Program-made: the position numbers and the translations under genes
Notes under the pieces: model-generated
Database searches by the model: none
What the model saw: only the letters and a program-made list of their open reading frames with translations
What the model was told of the DNA's origin: nothing
Assembly (NCBI GenBank): GCA_016712745.1
Contig: JADJQN010000015.1
Location: 682,001-746,000, forward strand
Reading direction: 5' to 3'
DNA: 64,000 nt
Source of the DNA: Sandaracinaceae bacterium
GTDB taxonomy: Bacteria > Myxococcota_A > Polyangia > Polyangiales > JADJQN01
Shown: positions 36,979 through 46,783 of the stretch, in pieces
How the letters are laid out: each line of letters opens with the position of its first letter
How positions within the stretch are numbered: position 1 is the stretch's first letter

Positions 36979-37995
36979 ATGGCGATGCCTCTTACTTTGC
37001 TCCGACAGCTCCAGAGCGCTTCCGCGTCGAGTGCGTGGAGTAGCCTTTTCGAGCATGCTTGGAGCATCTGTTCTGCTCCACTCGAACCGGGGACCGCTGC
37101 GGCTGAAGTGACAAAGCGTGACGCTGCGCTCGGAGACGCGGATCTTTTTCTCGCGACCGCGGGATGGGATCTCTGGCGAACATACGAAACCGTTGTTCCG
37201 CGCACGGCTGATTTACTCGCAACGTGGTGGGCCTCGCAGGTCGCAGGCCGTGCAGTACTCGTGCTCGACGCGCTTTCGCTCCGAGAGGTGCCGTGGCTGT
37301 TGGGCGGGGCAGCGGAGCACGGATACACTGTTCACCAAGCGCGCGCGACAGGCGCCGAGTTGCCTGCCGACACGACTCCGTTTGCCCGCGCGCTCGGCTT
37401 CGCCACTCGCAGCGCTCTGCAGAACAACGGTGGCGCCGGGAAGGGTCGTCTTTCAGGAGCGGTCACAGAGTCAACAGACTTGCCGTGGCAGGACTGCGCC
37501 GCGCAGATTGACGCGTCGCCGGACTGGCTGCTTTGGCACCATTGGCCGGATGTTCGGTTGCACGACCTCAGCACCGCGGGACCAGGACTCGTAGGGCTTG
37601 CACGCGAGGCGGCGGAGAATCTGCGCGGCGGTGCTTTCTGGCAACTCGTGAAGAGTTTGACGACCGGACGCCGACTCATCATCACGGGCGATCACGGGTA
37701 CGCGGCGAGTGGGCAATTCCCAGACGTTGCCGACCCAACGCAGGCACAGTACCTGAAGGATCGATTCAAAAGCGGGCGCTGGTCCGCCGTTGCTGACGCC
37801 GACAAATCCGCGACGGGCACGTGGGTGCCTCCACTCGACCTCCAACTGTCGACTCTGCATGCGCACGCCGCGTTCGCCCTGGGGCGTCGGAAGTGGAAGA
37901 GTCAGGGCGGGTATCCAACTCTTGCACATGGGGGCCTCTCCATCCTCGAAGTGGCCGTCCCATTCATCGAGCTGTCGCGCGCAGAGGGAACGTAG
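36979..37995 (+). CDS. pglZ: Minimal PglZ-domain protein (alkaline-phosphatase superfamily)
   Basis: A 338-aa protein, much shorter than classical PglZ (about 650-900 aa). The metal-binding scaffold of the PglZ domain is present: VLVLDALSLREVPWLL (Asp97, candidate nucleophile Ser100), TGDHGYA near residue 236, and HGGLSILEVAVPFIEL near residue 318. The N-terminal extension normally found before the domain is missing. It is separated by 2 bp from the ATPase and by 2 bp from the methyltransferase. In BREX, PglZ is required for methylation and defence, with an unsettled activity. Confidence 0.78.
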   Translation: MAMPLTLLRQLQSASASSAWSSLFEHAWSICSAPLEPGTAAAEVTKRDAALGDADLFLATAGWDLWRTYETVVPRTADLLATWWASQVAGRAVLVLDALSLREVPWLLGGAAEHGYTVHQARATGAELPADTTPFARALGFATRSALQNNGGAGKGRLSGAVTESTDLPWQDCAAQIDASPDWLLWHHWPDVRLHDLSTAGPGLVGLAREAAENLRGGAFWQLVKSLTTGRRLIITGDHGYAASGQFPDVADPTQAQYLKDRFKSGRWSAVADADKSATGTWVPPLDLQLSTLHAHAAFALGRRKWKSQGGYPTLAHGGLSILEVAVPFIELSRAEGT

Positions 37996-37997
37996 TC

Positions 37998-40049
37998 ATG
38001 CCGAAGCGAATGAGCGGAACCTCGGGAAAGTCGAAACCTCAGCGCGTTGCTGAGGAAGTCGCTCGTGCGGTTGGTGCGGGACGTGCGGTCCAACTCGACA
38101 CTGTCGATTTCGGCGATGCAAAGCGTCCAAAGACTTGCCTCGAGGTGGACTTTCCGATCCTTCCTGTCAATCAGGTGGCTTCGATCGAGGGCAACGCGGG
38201 CAAACCCATCTACCAAATGTCGAAGTGGTGGGCTCGTCGCCGGTCAAGTGTGTTCCGTTCGTTGTTACTCGCTGCGTCGATGAAAGCTCCCGACGACTCG
38301 TCTCAGGCGGCGAAAGCGGTATGGGACGTCTACTACGCGAACCATCAGAAGAAGCGCTCATTCGCAAAACTCAAAGTCGCAGACATCTTCATGGGTGGCG
38401 GTACGACAGTGGTCGAGGGCAGTCGCCTCGGGATGCAGATGTTCGGGAATGACCTTAATCCGGTCGCGTGGTTCGTCGTGAAGACAGAACTCGCGCAGGT
38501 CAAGCGCGCCGAAGTTGAAGCTCTGCTCGCGGATATCGAAGCAGAAGTGAAGCCGCAGATAATGCCCTTCTATGCGTGCCGAGGTCCGCATGGGGAACAC
38601 GGCAAGTGGACACGACTTTCGGACGGGATGGAGATGGATCAGAATTTCGACCCGCTCACGTTGCAACCAGCGGAGCGAAAGAAGTTCAAGTACGAAGGCC
38701 CGGAAATCATCTACGTGTTCTGGGCGAAGCACGGTCCCTGTCAGGTCACAGGATGCGGTCACCGCACGCCCGTGATGTCTTCTCCAGTCCTCGCGGTGAA
38801 GGAACTCTCGATCAAAGCCTGGGCGCACGAGTGCAAGGCGTGCAAGGTCGCTTTTGACGTCGAGGAGTCCGAGGCGAGGATGGCGCCCGACGTTCCTCTC
38901 GTGCTCGCTGCCGACGAGAGTCGATTCGCCGTGCTCCCGAAGAATGGGAAGCTGTCCTGCCCCTCGTGTGGCGCGGTTGAGCCGTTTCCGGCGCTTGGCA
39001 AGGCCACGAAGAAGAAAGTGTCGCTGTCGCTGCTGGTCCACCCTCAGTGGCTTCAGGGCAGTCCATCGAAAGATGAGCGAGGCGAGGCGCTTGGTGGTAG
39101 CGCGGTTGACGACCAAGAGGCCTCCGCGCGCTGGGAACGGATCCGTGCGAGTGCGCTTCGCCTGATTGAGGTCCGCGGTACGTTACCGGAGCACGTGACG
39201 TGTCCGGAAACCGGGGTGACTTTCAGCACTACGGTGGGCACTGTGCCCAAGAAGTCGCACTACGCATGCGGCGCGTGCGGCACGGTGCAGGACATCCTCA
39301 CAACCGTAAAGGCTTCGGGCACGACAGGACCGATCGCGCCTTACGCGATCCAAGCGTACAGCCCGATGCGCGATCGAGACGGAGTTGCTTACGGAGGAAG
39401 ATACTTTCTGCCCGCCGATGACGCGCGCGCGACTGCATGCGCACATCGAGAGTGGCAAGAGCGTCGTGAATCTGATCTTGCAGACTACTGGCCGCGTAGC
39501 GAGTTGCCGTACGGATTCATGACGCACATGAACAATGGTGGACTTCCCAATCACGGGTTCACGCATTGGTCGACGATGTTCAACTCGCGCCAGCTCCTAG
39601 TGAACGCGTTGCTCTTAAAGGCGATCACTGAAGTAGGCGGCGACAAATACGGATGGGAAGTGCGCGAGTACGTGCTCGCGGCGTTCCAACAATATTTGCG
39701 CAACCAGAACATGTTTACGATTTGGAATCCGCAGCGAGATACGCCGGAGCCCATGTTCTCGAACAACAACTACCACCCCAAGGCGACATCTATAGAGAAC
39801 TGCGTCTTCCCAAACTCGGACGAGGCATTGGCAGACCTCCGCTGGCTCCCTCCTCGAGACGCTCGACTGGAGTGCGTCACCATGGGACTCGTGAGCAACG
39901 ACTGGCTTCGCTACGCAGGTCCCGACGATTGCGAAAGATCTCAGCGGGAAGAGCGAAAAAGCCAGCGCAGGAGACCCAGTCCTTCCTGGCGTCCAGCTCG
40001 CCTGCGGATCTGCGACCGAGCTAAGCCAGCTAGAGACGGGGACGTTTGA
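37998..40049 (+). CDS. DUF1156 DNA methyltransferase, N-terminal part (frame broken)
   Basis: The 5' part of a PglXI-like adenine/cytosine DNA methyltransferase. After the ATG at 37998 comes the DUF1156 signature PIYQMSKWWARRRSSVFRSLLLAA, then SAM-binding motif I DIFMGGGTTVVE with GNDLNPVAW, and several zinc-ribbon-like Cys pairs (CPSCG, CGACG). From about position 39805 the frame loses its homologous sequence and ends in a foreign tail; the real continuation is in other frames (see the next entry and the finding). If read as one gene it spans 37998-41247. Confidence 0.85.
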   Translation: MPKRMSGTSGKSKPQRVAEEVARAVGAGRAVQLDTVDFGDAKRPKTCLEVDFPILPVNQVASIEGNAGKPIYQMSKWWARRRSSVFRSLLLAASMKAPDDSSQAAKAVWDVYYANHQKKRSFAKLKVADIFMGGGTTVVEGSRLGMQMFGNDLNPVAWFVVKTELAQVKRAEVEALLADIEAEVKPQIMPFYACRGPHGEHGKWTRLSDGMEMDQNFDPLTLQPAERKKFKYEGPEIIYVFWAKHGPCQVTGCGHRTPVMSSPVLAVKELSIKAWAHECKACKVAFDVEESEARMAPDVPLVLAADESRFAVLPKNGKLSCPSCGAVEPFPALGKATKKKVSLSLLVHPQWLQGSPSKDERGEALGGSAVDDQEASARWERIRASALRLIEVRGTLPEHVTCPETGVTFSTTVGTVPKKSHYACGACGTVQDILTTVKASGTTGPIAPYAIQAYSPMRDRDGVAYGGRYFLPADDARATACAHREWQERRESDLADYWPRSELPYGFMTHMNNGGLPNHGFTHWSTMFNSRQLLVNALLLKAITEVGGDKYGWEVREYVLAAFQQYLRNQNMFTIWNPQRDTPEPMFSNNNYHPKATSIENCVFPNSDEALADLRWLPPRDARLECVTMGLVSNDWLRYAGPDDCERSQREERKSQRRRPSPSWRPARLRICDRAKPARDGDV

Positions 40050-40050
40050 T

Positions 40051-41247
40051 TTGGTAATTACCGACCCGCCGTTCGGCGGGCTGCTCCACTATTCGGAGTT
40101 GTCGGATTTTTTCTACGTGTGGCTTCGGCTAGTTCTGCGCAGGCGATATCCGGATCAGTTCGAATCCGAGCACACGCCCAAAACGCTCGAGGCCGTCGCG
40201 AATCGTGCACGCCAACCAGAGGATCCCGACGCCTACTACCAGCGCCTTCTGACCGCGAGTTGGAAGGAGGCAAACCGCATCCTCAAGCCCGGTGGGATAC
40301 TCGCGTTCACGTTTCATCACAGCGAGGATGCGCCGTGGGTGTCGGTTCTCGAAAGCCTCTTCGACGCAGGGCTATACCTCGAAGCGACTTGGCCGATCCG
40401 AAGCGATGAAACAAAAGGCGAAGGGTCGAAACCTGGAACGTTCGGATCGCAGAAGATTGAGTACGACATCGTTCACGTATGCCGGAAACGCACTGAGGAG
40501 CCGACAACGGTCAGCTGGGCGAAGATGCGGAAGCAAGTGTTGCAGGATGTTCGTGGGCTGAAACAGATGCTCGAGCATCATCAGAAATCTGGACTTCCCG
40601 ACGCCGACCTTCAGGTGATTCGCAGGGGTAAGGCGCTCGAGTACTTCTCGCGCCACTATGGCAAGGTTCTCATCGACGACGGACGAGCGATGTCAGTTCT
40701 CGAAGCGCTCGTTGGTATCAACCAACTTCTCGATGAGGAGACCGGCGGAATCAAGGATCCGCCGCCTGTCACCGCCGAGCCGTTCACCCGACAGTTCCTG
40801 CGCCTCTTTGATGGGGTGAACGAGCTGGCTCGCGACCAAATCCAGAAGTTCTTGCGGGGCACCGGCATCGCACCGTCGGATTTTGAGACGCGCGGCTGGT
40901 GTTCCGAGGAGAAGAAAGTCTTCAAGCAAACCCCGTTTATCGAGCTCGCCCGCGCTTGGCAGGGCAAGCATCGCCGGGGCATGACAAGCGACTACGACCA
41001 GGCCGCGTTTCTAATCGGAGCTTGCTTCGAGAATAGCGGCATCAACGCGACGGACACCCTGACGAATGACATTTTAGCCGCACCCAGCGTTGGGCTCCCT
41101 GCTCGAATGGTTCGCCACTCGGGGAGCGACCTCGAGATCCGCAACGCCGCGTCGCGCGCCCGAACCATATTGCGCTCCTGGCGTTCCAAGCACGAGAAGC
41201 AAGTCCAGCAGATGAGTCTCTTCTTCGACGATCCGAGTGCCACGTGA
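40051..41247 (+). CDS. DUF1156 DNA methyltransferase, C-terminal part
   Basis: The 3' part of the same methyltransferase, carrying catalytic motif IV TDPPFGGLLHYSELSDFF at the very start. In this frame homologous sequence can be followed back to about 39916 (TIAKDLSGKSEKASAGDPVLPG), well before the nominal TTG start at 40051, so a truncated start is an artefact of the frame break. The C-terminal 250 residues are helical and end QQMSLFFDDPSAT. It overlaps the next gene by GTGA. Confidence 0.85.
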   Translation: MVITDPPFGGLLHYSELSDFFYVWLRLVLRRRYPDQFESEHTPKTLEAVANRARQPEDPDAYYQRLLTASWKEANRILKPGGILAFTFHHSEDAPWVSVLESLFDAGLYLEATWPIRSDETKGEGSKPGTFGSQKIEYDIVHVCRKRTEEPTTVSWAKMRKQVLQDVRGLKQMLEHHQKSGLPDADLQVIRRGKALEYFSRHYGKVLIDDGRAMSVLEALVGINQLLDEETGGIKDPPPVTAEPFTRQFLRLFDGVNELARDQIQKFLRGTGIAPSDFETRGWCSEEKKVFKQTPFIELARAWQGKHRRGMTSDYDQAAFLIGACFENSGINATDTLTNDILAAPSVGLPARMVRHSGSDLEIRNAASRARTILRSWRSKHEKQVQQMSLFFDDPSAT

Positions 41248-41765
41248 GAACCAATCGCCAGCGAGGCTGGATGCGACGTGGCTTCTCGCTGCTGTGGGAG
41301 CCGCGAGTGTTGACGCAGATCGTCGCGCCAAACGCTGTGTACTCAATGCGCGAATTCTTCGACGCCCGAAAGGCCTGGCCCGACAAGCTGCCCGGCTCTG
41401 CGGAAGACGCACTTGTCGTCGCAGGACTCGATGGCTGTCTGGACTCACTCACGGAGAACGACGCGATCGCTTGGATCGAAACCGATCTGAAAGCTGCCGT
41501 GCTCAGTTTCCAGGAGCACTACGAAGGACAAGCCGCGCTCATGCTGTGGATCGCGTCAGGACGGGCTCGCGTTGGAATGGACCTAGCGGACGAAGAGTAC
41601 TTCTGGAAGACATCTCCCAGCCGCGGTGCAGCACGCTTGCCCCTCGGCCGATGCCTTTGGGGTGGCGCCGAGGCAGACGTGGAACGAATCCTCATCTCAG
41701 ATGAAAAAGATCCCGACTTCGACGGCGATGCCTACGTGGGTCTCTATCACCCGCGGATCTCGTGA
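41244..41765 (+). CDS. Unknown 173-aa protein between methyltransferase and helicase
   Basis: A GTG start at 41244 overlaps the methyltransferase stop (GTGA), and the gene's end overlaps or abuts the helicase start, so it belongs to the operon. The protein is acidic and soluble, with no motif I recognise. It is not the DUF3780 protein that often accompanies DUF499 genes, as far as I can judge by eye. Being embedded in the coupled operon, it is a candidate adapter or anti-toxicity factor. Confidence 0.72.
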   Translation: MRTNRQRGWMRRGFSLLWEPRVLTQIVAPNAVYSMREFFDARKAWPDKLPGSAEDALVVAGLDGCLDSLTENDAIAWIETDLKAAVLSFQEHYEGQAALMLWIASGRARVGMDLADEEYFWKTSPSRGAARLPLGRCLWGGAEADVERILISDEKDPDFDGDAYVGLYHPRIS

Positions 41766-41772
41766 GGCACGC

Positions 41773-44544
41773 TTGATCGAAGTTCCGTCGTTCGTCCCAG
41801 GACAACGCATCAGCCACGCTGAGCACGGGGAAGGCGTTGTCGTGGACGCCGAGCGCAACGGCTACGTGCGCGCATTTTTCGCGGGCGGTGAGCGCCTCGT
41901 TGCCGTTGCGGCGCTGCAGCCATTCCTGTCTCGAACGGAGCGTGTCATCAGCTCGGTCACCGCGGATGATGAGCGGCGCCGCGAAGCTTGGCTTGAGTAC
42001 GAGGCCCATGCGCTTCCTCTAATGGAAAGCGCCGCGGCGCTGACCGCCGCCCCGATCGATCTCTTGCCGCACCAAGTTGTCCTCACACATCGGATCGCGA
42101 CTGCATCGCCGCGACGTTTTCTAGTCGCCGACGAGGTCGGGCTCGGGAAAACGATCGAAGCTGCGCTTCTGCTCCGCGAGCTGGCGAGTCGAGGAGAACT
42201 CACTCGAGCACTCTTGGTCGTGCCCGCGGGATTGGTGAACAACTGGCATCGCGAAATGAACGAAGTCTTCCGACTCAACTTCGAAGTTTTCGGAAGCGAA
42301 GGTGACGTTACCGATCGAAAGTCCAATGCATTCGCCAAACATGATCGGCTCATCGCGAGCATCGACACGCTGAAGCGTCCAACGCGGATCAAGCGACTTC
42401 TGGACGCACCACCGTGGGACCTTGTGGTGTTCGACGAGGCTCACCACCTCAGCGCTTTTCGCGCCGGCAAGAAGACTACTAAGACCGAGAACTACAAGCT
42501 CGCCGAAGCGCTCAAATCACACTCACGCGACTTAGTGTTGCTGTCCGCCACACCGCACCAGGGCGATCATTTTTGTTTGTGGGTGCCCATTCAATTGTTG
42601 AACCCGACGCTTTTCGGTAGCCCTGAGGACATGGTCGAAAACCGCCACCGGTTGAACTCCGTGATCTTTCGACGCACTAAAGCTGACGCGTGCCGCCCCG
42701 ACGGTTCCCCCCTGTTTGCTCGGCGCTGGGTGCACACAGAATCCTTCACGATGATGGACGAGGAGCGCACGTTTTACGCAGCGCTCAAGGAGTATCTCGA
42801 GGACGGGTTCGCTCTTGCGCAGCGCCAAGGTAACCAAGGTCGCGCGCTCGGCTTTGTGATGACGATCTTTCAAAAAATTGCCGCATCGAGCTTCGCTGCC
42901 GTTCGACGCACTTTGCGTCGACGCATTCTGATGCTGACGTTGCACGAAGCGATCATCAAGGATCAAGAGTTGGACATCGATGCGCGGCAGCAACTGCTCG
43001 ATGAAGCACGCGACCTCATCCATGACGAGTACGAGATCTCGCGTGACCCGGTGGGCCGAGGACAGGTAGATGCGGTCCTTGCGGACTTGCGTGTGAAGCT
43101 GCTCAAGAAGTTGAACGAGGAAGAGCTCGAAATCGCGTCCGACGCCGGAGCAGGTGAGTCCGCTGCCGCCGGTGGCGAGGAAATGGCGATGATGGCCGTC
43201 AAACTCGCACTTCCCGAAGAGCGCCTTCGCATTCGAGATCTCCTCGCCGTGTTTCCGGGGCAGCGCGAAACAAAAGTCGACAAGCTCCTTCGCGGGCTCG
43301 GAGCACTGTGGGAGCAGGATCGTGGTGAGAAGGTCGTCATCTTTGCGACGTATCTCGGCACCGTCGAGCTGCTCGGTCGCGAGATAGAGAAAGCCTACCC
43401 AGGCCAGGGCGTGGTCGTCCTTCGAGGGGGCGACCACGGAGCCAAACTTGCGGCCGAGCGCAAATTCAAGAGAAGCGATGGCCCTCGGGTGCTCGTCTGC
43501 ACTGCGGCGGGGCGCGAAGGCATCAACCTGCAGTTCGCGCGCATCCTGTTCAACTTCGATCTGCCCTGGAACCCGATGGACATGGAGCAGCGCATTGGGC
43601 GCATTCACCGGTATGGCCAACAGCATACTGCCCAGGTCTACAACCTCGTGCTCTCCGACACGATCGAGGGGCGGATATTCCTGCTGCTCGACGCCAAATT
43701 GAAGGAGATTGCGAAGGCGTTAGGCAAAGTGGATGAACACGGCAACGTTGCCGAGGATCTGCGCTCCCAGGTACTAGGCCAGCTTTCCGAGCGACTCACC
43801 TACGATCGCCTGTATCGCGAAGCGCTCGGTGACCCGGAGTTGCGACGCACGAAAGAGGAGCTTGAAGCAGCTCTGTCGAACGCTTCGGAGGCACGCAAGG
43901 TAGTGTTTGAGTTGTTCCAGGATCTCGACGGCTTTTCGCTCGAGGACTACAAGCCGTTCGCGGATGTGAAGCCTGGACTTGATCGCGTTCTGGAATTTCT
44001 TCGCGCAGCCGTTGTCGCCGATGGGCGTCGGATCGATACGAACGACGATGGCACGTTCGTCGTGAAGGGACCAAACGACGAGAAGGTGTGTCGGTTCACA
44101 TTGAATCGAGATGCCGCTCGCGAGCGCCCAGATTTGGATCTTCTCGGTCTCGATCATCCGCTCGTGCAGGATGCGCTCAAGCGTTGGCAGAGCTCTTCTC
44201 CTGAGCGCATCGGCCTCGCCGTCGCTGGTCCGGACGGACCTGGAGTGTTGACGTGGTGGCTCGTTGAGACGCGCGGGCCCTTTGGTGAACACCGCTCGTG
44301 CGTTCTTCCACTCGGCGTGAGCGACGATGGCAAACGCAATGCGCGACTCGAGCGACTTGGCGGCGGAGTGTTCGCCCGTGCGGGACGCACAAATGACGGT
44401 CACACGAATGCGTCGCGGAAGAATTTGTTGCACACAAACGTGGAGCCTATGCTCGAGCGCGAGTTGCGGCACAGGGAGATTGTTCCAGAAGGCGGCAGCT
44501 ATGCGGCCAAACTCATCGGATGGGTTGAGGTTGGCGCGGCGTGA
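41773..44544 (+). CDS. SNF2/RapA-like superfamily 2 helicase, BrxHII-like
   Basis: About 923 aa from a TTG at 41773 that follows GTGAGG; an ATG at 41728 in the same frame is an alternative. Motifs are complete: Walker A DEVGLGKT near residue 124, DEAHH, LLSATPHQGD, and in the second domain TAAGREGINLQFA and QRIGRIHRYGQQ. The N-terminal 50 residues form a small beta domain (GQRISHAEHGEGVV). Helicases of this type accompany DUF1156 methyltransferases in type 3 BREX (BrxHII). Last gene of the operon. Confidence 0.88.
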   Translation: MIEVPSFVPGQRISHAEHGEGVVVDAERNGYVRAFFAGGERLVAVAALQPFLSRTERVISSVTADDERRREAWLEYEAHALPLMESAAALTAAPIDLLPHQVVLTHRIATASPRRFLVADEVGLGKTIEAALLLRELASRGELTRALLVVPAGLVNNWHREMNEVFRLNFEVFGSEGDVTDRKSNAFAKHDRLIASIDTLKRPTRIKRLLDAPPWDLVVFDEAHHLSAFRAGKKTTKTENYKLAEALKSHSRDLVLLSATPHQGDHFCLWVPIQLLNPTLFGSPEDMVENRHRLNSVIFRRTKADACRPDGSPLFARRWVHTESFTMMDEERTFYAALKEYLEDGFALAQRQGNQGRALGFVMTIFQKIAASSFAAVRRTLRRRILMLTLHEAIIKDQELDIDARQQLLDEARDLIHDEYEISRDPVGRGQVDAVLADLRVKLLKKLNEEELEIASDAGAGESAAAGGEEMAMMAVKLALPEERLRIRDLLAVFPGQRETKVDKLLRGLGALWEQDRGEKVVIFATYLGTVELLGREIEKAYPGQGVVVLRGGDHGAKLAAERKFKRSDGPRVLVCTAAGREGINLQFARILFNFDLPWNPMDMEQRIGRIHRYGQQHTAQVYNLVLSDTIEGRIFLLLDAKLKEIAKALGKVDEHGNVAEDLRSQVLGQLSERLTYDRLYREALGDPELRRTKEELEAALSNASEARKVVFELFQDLDGFSLEDYKPFADVKPGLDRVLEFLRAAVVADGRRIDTNDDGTFVVKGPNDEKVCRFTLNRDAARERPDLDLLGLDHPLVQDALKRWQSSSPERIGLAVAGPDGPGVLTWWLVETRGPFGEHRSCVLPLGVSDDGKRNARLERLGGGVFARAGRTNDGHTNASRKNLLHTNVEPMLERELRHREIVPEGGSYAAKLIGWVEVGAA

Positions 44545-44632
44545 CGTCGTTACCGAACGGAACTCGTGATCTCACCACCGTGGCAAGGATTGCGGCGAGC
44601 AACGGTGAGTGCCTCGCTCCAATCACCCAATG

Positions 44633-46140
44633 TCAGACCTGAGGCATGCCCGCTAGCTCGCGCAAGCGGCAGAACAGTTTGAACATCCCGTACGTGTCGC
44701 GTTCGCAGTACTGAAGCAACGCCTCTCGGAGCGCGAGCATCTCCGCAGCTGGCAATTGATTCGCGTCGAGTAGAACGCGTTCGAGAAGAGCGGCGGCTGC
44801 TTGTCCGTCCGCCACGTCCAAATCATCGTAGCCCAGGCCCGGAACCAGAGCGGGCAGTACGCTCTTGATGCTGAAGCTGCCGCCGTACGCCGGATGGTAA
44901 GTGTAGTCCCGAACGACGGGGTGTAGGTCTTCGACGCGGCTCTTTATCTCGAGAAGCTCTGCAGCGCGTGTCGGTAGCGCTTTGGCCAACTCGTGTAGCC
45001 GCGCTTTCTCGAAGCTCGCATAGTAGGCGAGCACAGTCCCAGTGTTCTTGCATGCAAGGATGAGCGCGTCTGCGAGCGCAGGCCGGGGGTCCTCTGCGCC
45101 GTCTGCAAGCCACGAGTGGTGGCGCAGGCCGCATTCGTCGACCACGTGAACGCTGAACTGCACAGGAATCTGATCAAACGGCGAGCACTCGTTCCAGCAT
45201 GGAATGGCCGGCATCACAGTCTCAAAATCGAGAAATGCAATCGGAGTTGTGAACGCTGAAAGTGCAAGCATCAATCCATGCTCGACGACGAGCTCGCCGG
45301 ACTTCACGCTCGCGATTTGACGCGCGACCGCTCCAGTCGATTTGTAGCTGGCCGGCAAATCGTGAATCGTCGGGCATCCTGAGCTGACGAGCTCCGAAGC
45401 CTTCTTCTTCCGAATGCCAAATAGCGTCATGACACTGTGCTCTGGCATCGGCGGCCAGCATCGATCCTTGAACGCGCATTCGTATGGTTCATCGCAATGC
45501 GATCCGACTGGGACGCTCGGGAGCTCGCCCGACAGCGTCAAACGCAGGTCGCGAATGCGGTCCGACAGGTCTGCGCACCACGCGCGTGCGGCGTTGGTGA
45601 CGTCTTCGCGGAGAAACAAATTTGTTAGGTTAGGGTAACGGCACGCCTTGTTCAGGTGCATGAGCTCCGCCCGCATGACCTTCAGGCCGGCGCGCTCAAG
45701 CACGTGGAGTTGCACGGCGATGTCCGGAATGTGTTGATCCTTCACGCTTAGCGTGGATTTCACTTCCATCAGTGAATATCCGTCGGCGTTGCGCTCGAGG
45801 ATGTCGACCGCGACGAACACGCCGTCCTCAAGAAAGCTCGCCTCGTAGATCACCTGTGCACCACGATCGATCGCGTCGCGTGTTTCGCGCACGCGCTCCT
45901 CGAGTGTGAGCGGCGGACCGCCGATCAAAATGCCGTCAGGCACGTAACTGCGAGCGAGGTCACCGACGACGTGTCCGCGCTCGAAGAGCGCCTTTCGCGC
46001 GGGGTTGGGCACGAGTTCGGGCGCGCCACGGTCGTGCGTCTCCCACCACATGCGACGTGGGCACTGGAGTCCGGCCAGGACGCGTGATTTGGAGAGGTTG
46101 GTCGTGGGGAAGACGCGGGTGACGAGCGGTTGAGATTGAG
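44633..46140 (-). CDS. DUF2779 nuclease: Cas4-like PD-(D/E)XK plus DEDD exonuclease
   Basis: The protein has two nuclease modules. The N-terminal one starts near LSKSRVLAGLQCPRRMWW and has the PD-(D/E)XK core VDILE...LMEVKST and a Cys set (QCPRR, then CDEPYECAFKDRC) that probably holds an Fe-S cluster, as in Cas4/AddB. The C-terminal one is a DEDD-type 3'-5' exonuclease (FLDFETVMPAIP, YASFEKARL, YCERDTYGMF). No ATG/GTG/TTG lies where the homologous N-terminus begins; the frame is open to 46516, so the start is uncertain and I give the approximate beginning of recognisable sequence. Convergent with the helicase. Confidence 0.78.
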
Positions 46141-46323
46141 TATGTGGAATTCGAGCGACCTGCGAAAGACTGCTCGTCGCGGCGGTTGTCAGTCGGCATG
46201 GAGGCCCATCGTCCTGAGACGTATGGCCCCAACTTTCGCATTTTTCGCCCTCGAAACGAACGCACGGCGGGCGTGGAGCACCGCGGAGTGCCAGAGACTT
46301 GTCCTCTGCAGTGGGAGCGCAGC

Positions 46324-46494
46324 ATGAGTCCAGACGCCGCAGAGCTTCTTTTCGCCGCCGTGCTCGAGGCTCGCCGGCGTGCGCGTGCTGGGTAACTTCG
46401 GCATCAACCCGACGGCGATAAATGGACGCGTGCGAGCGAGGAACTGGCCCGATTGCTGCCACTTGCGACTTGCGAAGTCGAGGGGACAATGTAG
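46324..46494 (+). pseudogene. Small island gene broken by a nonsense codon
   Basis: Encodes MSPDAAELLFAAVLEARRRARAG, then TAA at 46393-46395, and continues in the same frame with LRHQPDGDKWTRASEELARLLP to a TAG at 46492-46494. The intact paralogue at 50749-50928 has a Tyr codon exactly where the TAA is, so one substitution killed this copy. Confidence 0.75.
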
Positions 46495-46498
46495 ACGC

Positions 46499-46783
46499 AT
46501 GGACCGAGCCCGCCACCCTCCAAGTTTCGAGGTCGACCGTCTGTTGCTATGCGCACCTATCCTCATAGACGGTGCGGAGCGCGCGGAGTTCGACGCGAAG
46601 GACGGCTTCCGCATGACGAACTATCCGGCGCGCGGCGTGGTCGTTTGCAAGACGGCCGTCGGGAGCGTGCACGTCATTCCACTCAAGCAAGTGCCGAGGC
46701 TTGACGTTGTGTTCGGGCCGGTGACCGCGGACGAAACGGCGAGGGTTGTCGAGGCGATGAATTCTTGGGAGCCCAGCGAATGA
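46499..46783 (+). CDS. Hypothetical protein, 94 aa
   Basis: A 94-residue frame starting MDRARHPPSFEVD, soluble, not recognised. Its stop overlaps the start of the 423-aa gene (ATGA at 46780-46783), so they are coupled and may be functional partners. It begins 5 bases after the broken small gene. Confidence 0.6.
   Translation: MDRARHPPSFEVDRLLLCAPILIDGAERAEFDAKDGFRMTNYPARGVVVCKTAVGSVHVIPLKQVPRLDVVFGPVTADETARVVEAMNSWEPSE

Noticed and set aside
42532..43626. 364-codon minus-strand frame inside the helicase gene
   Set aside because: Antisense shadow of conserved helicase motifs; no independent protein features.
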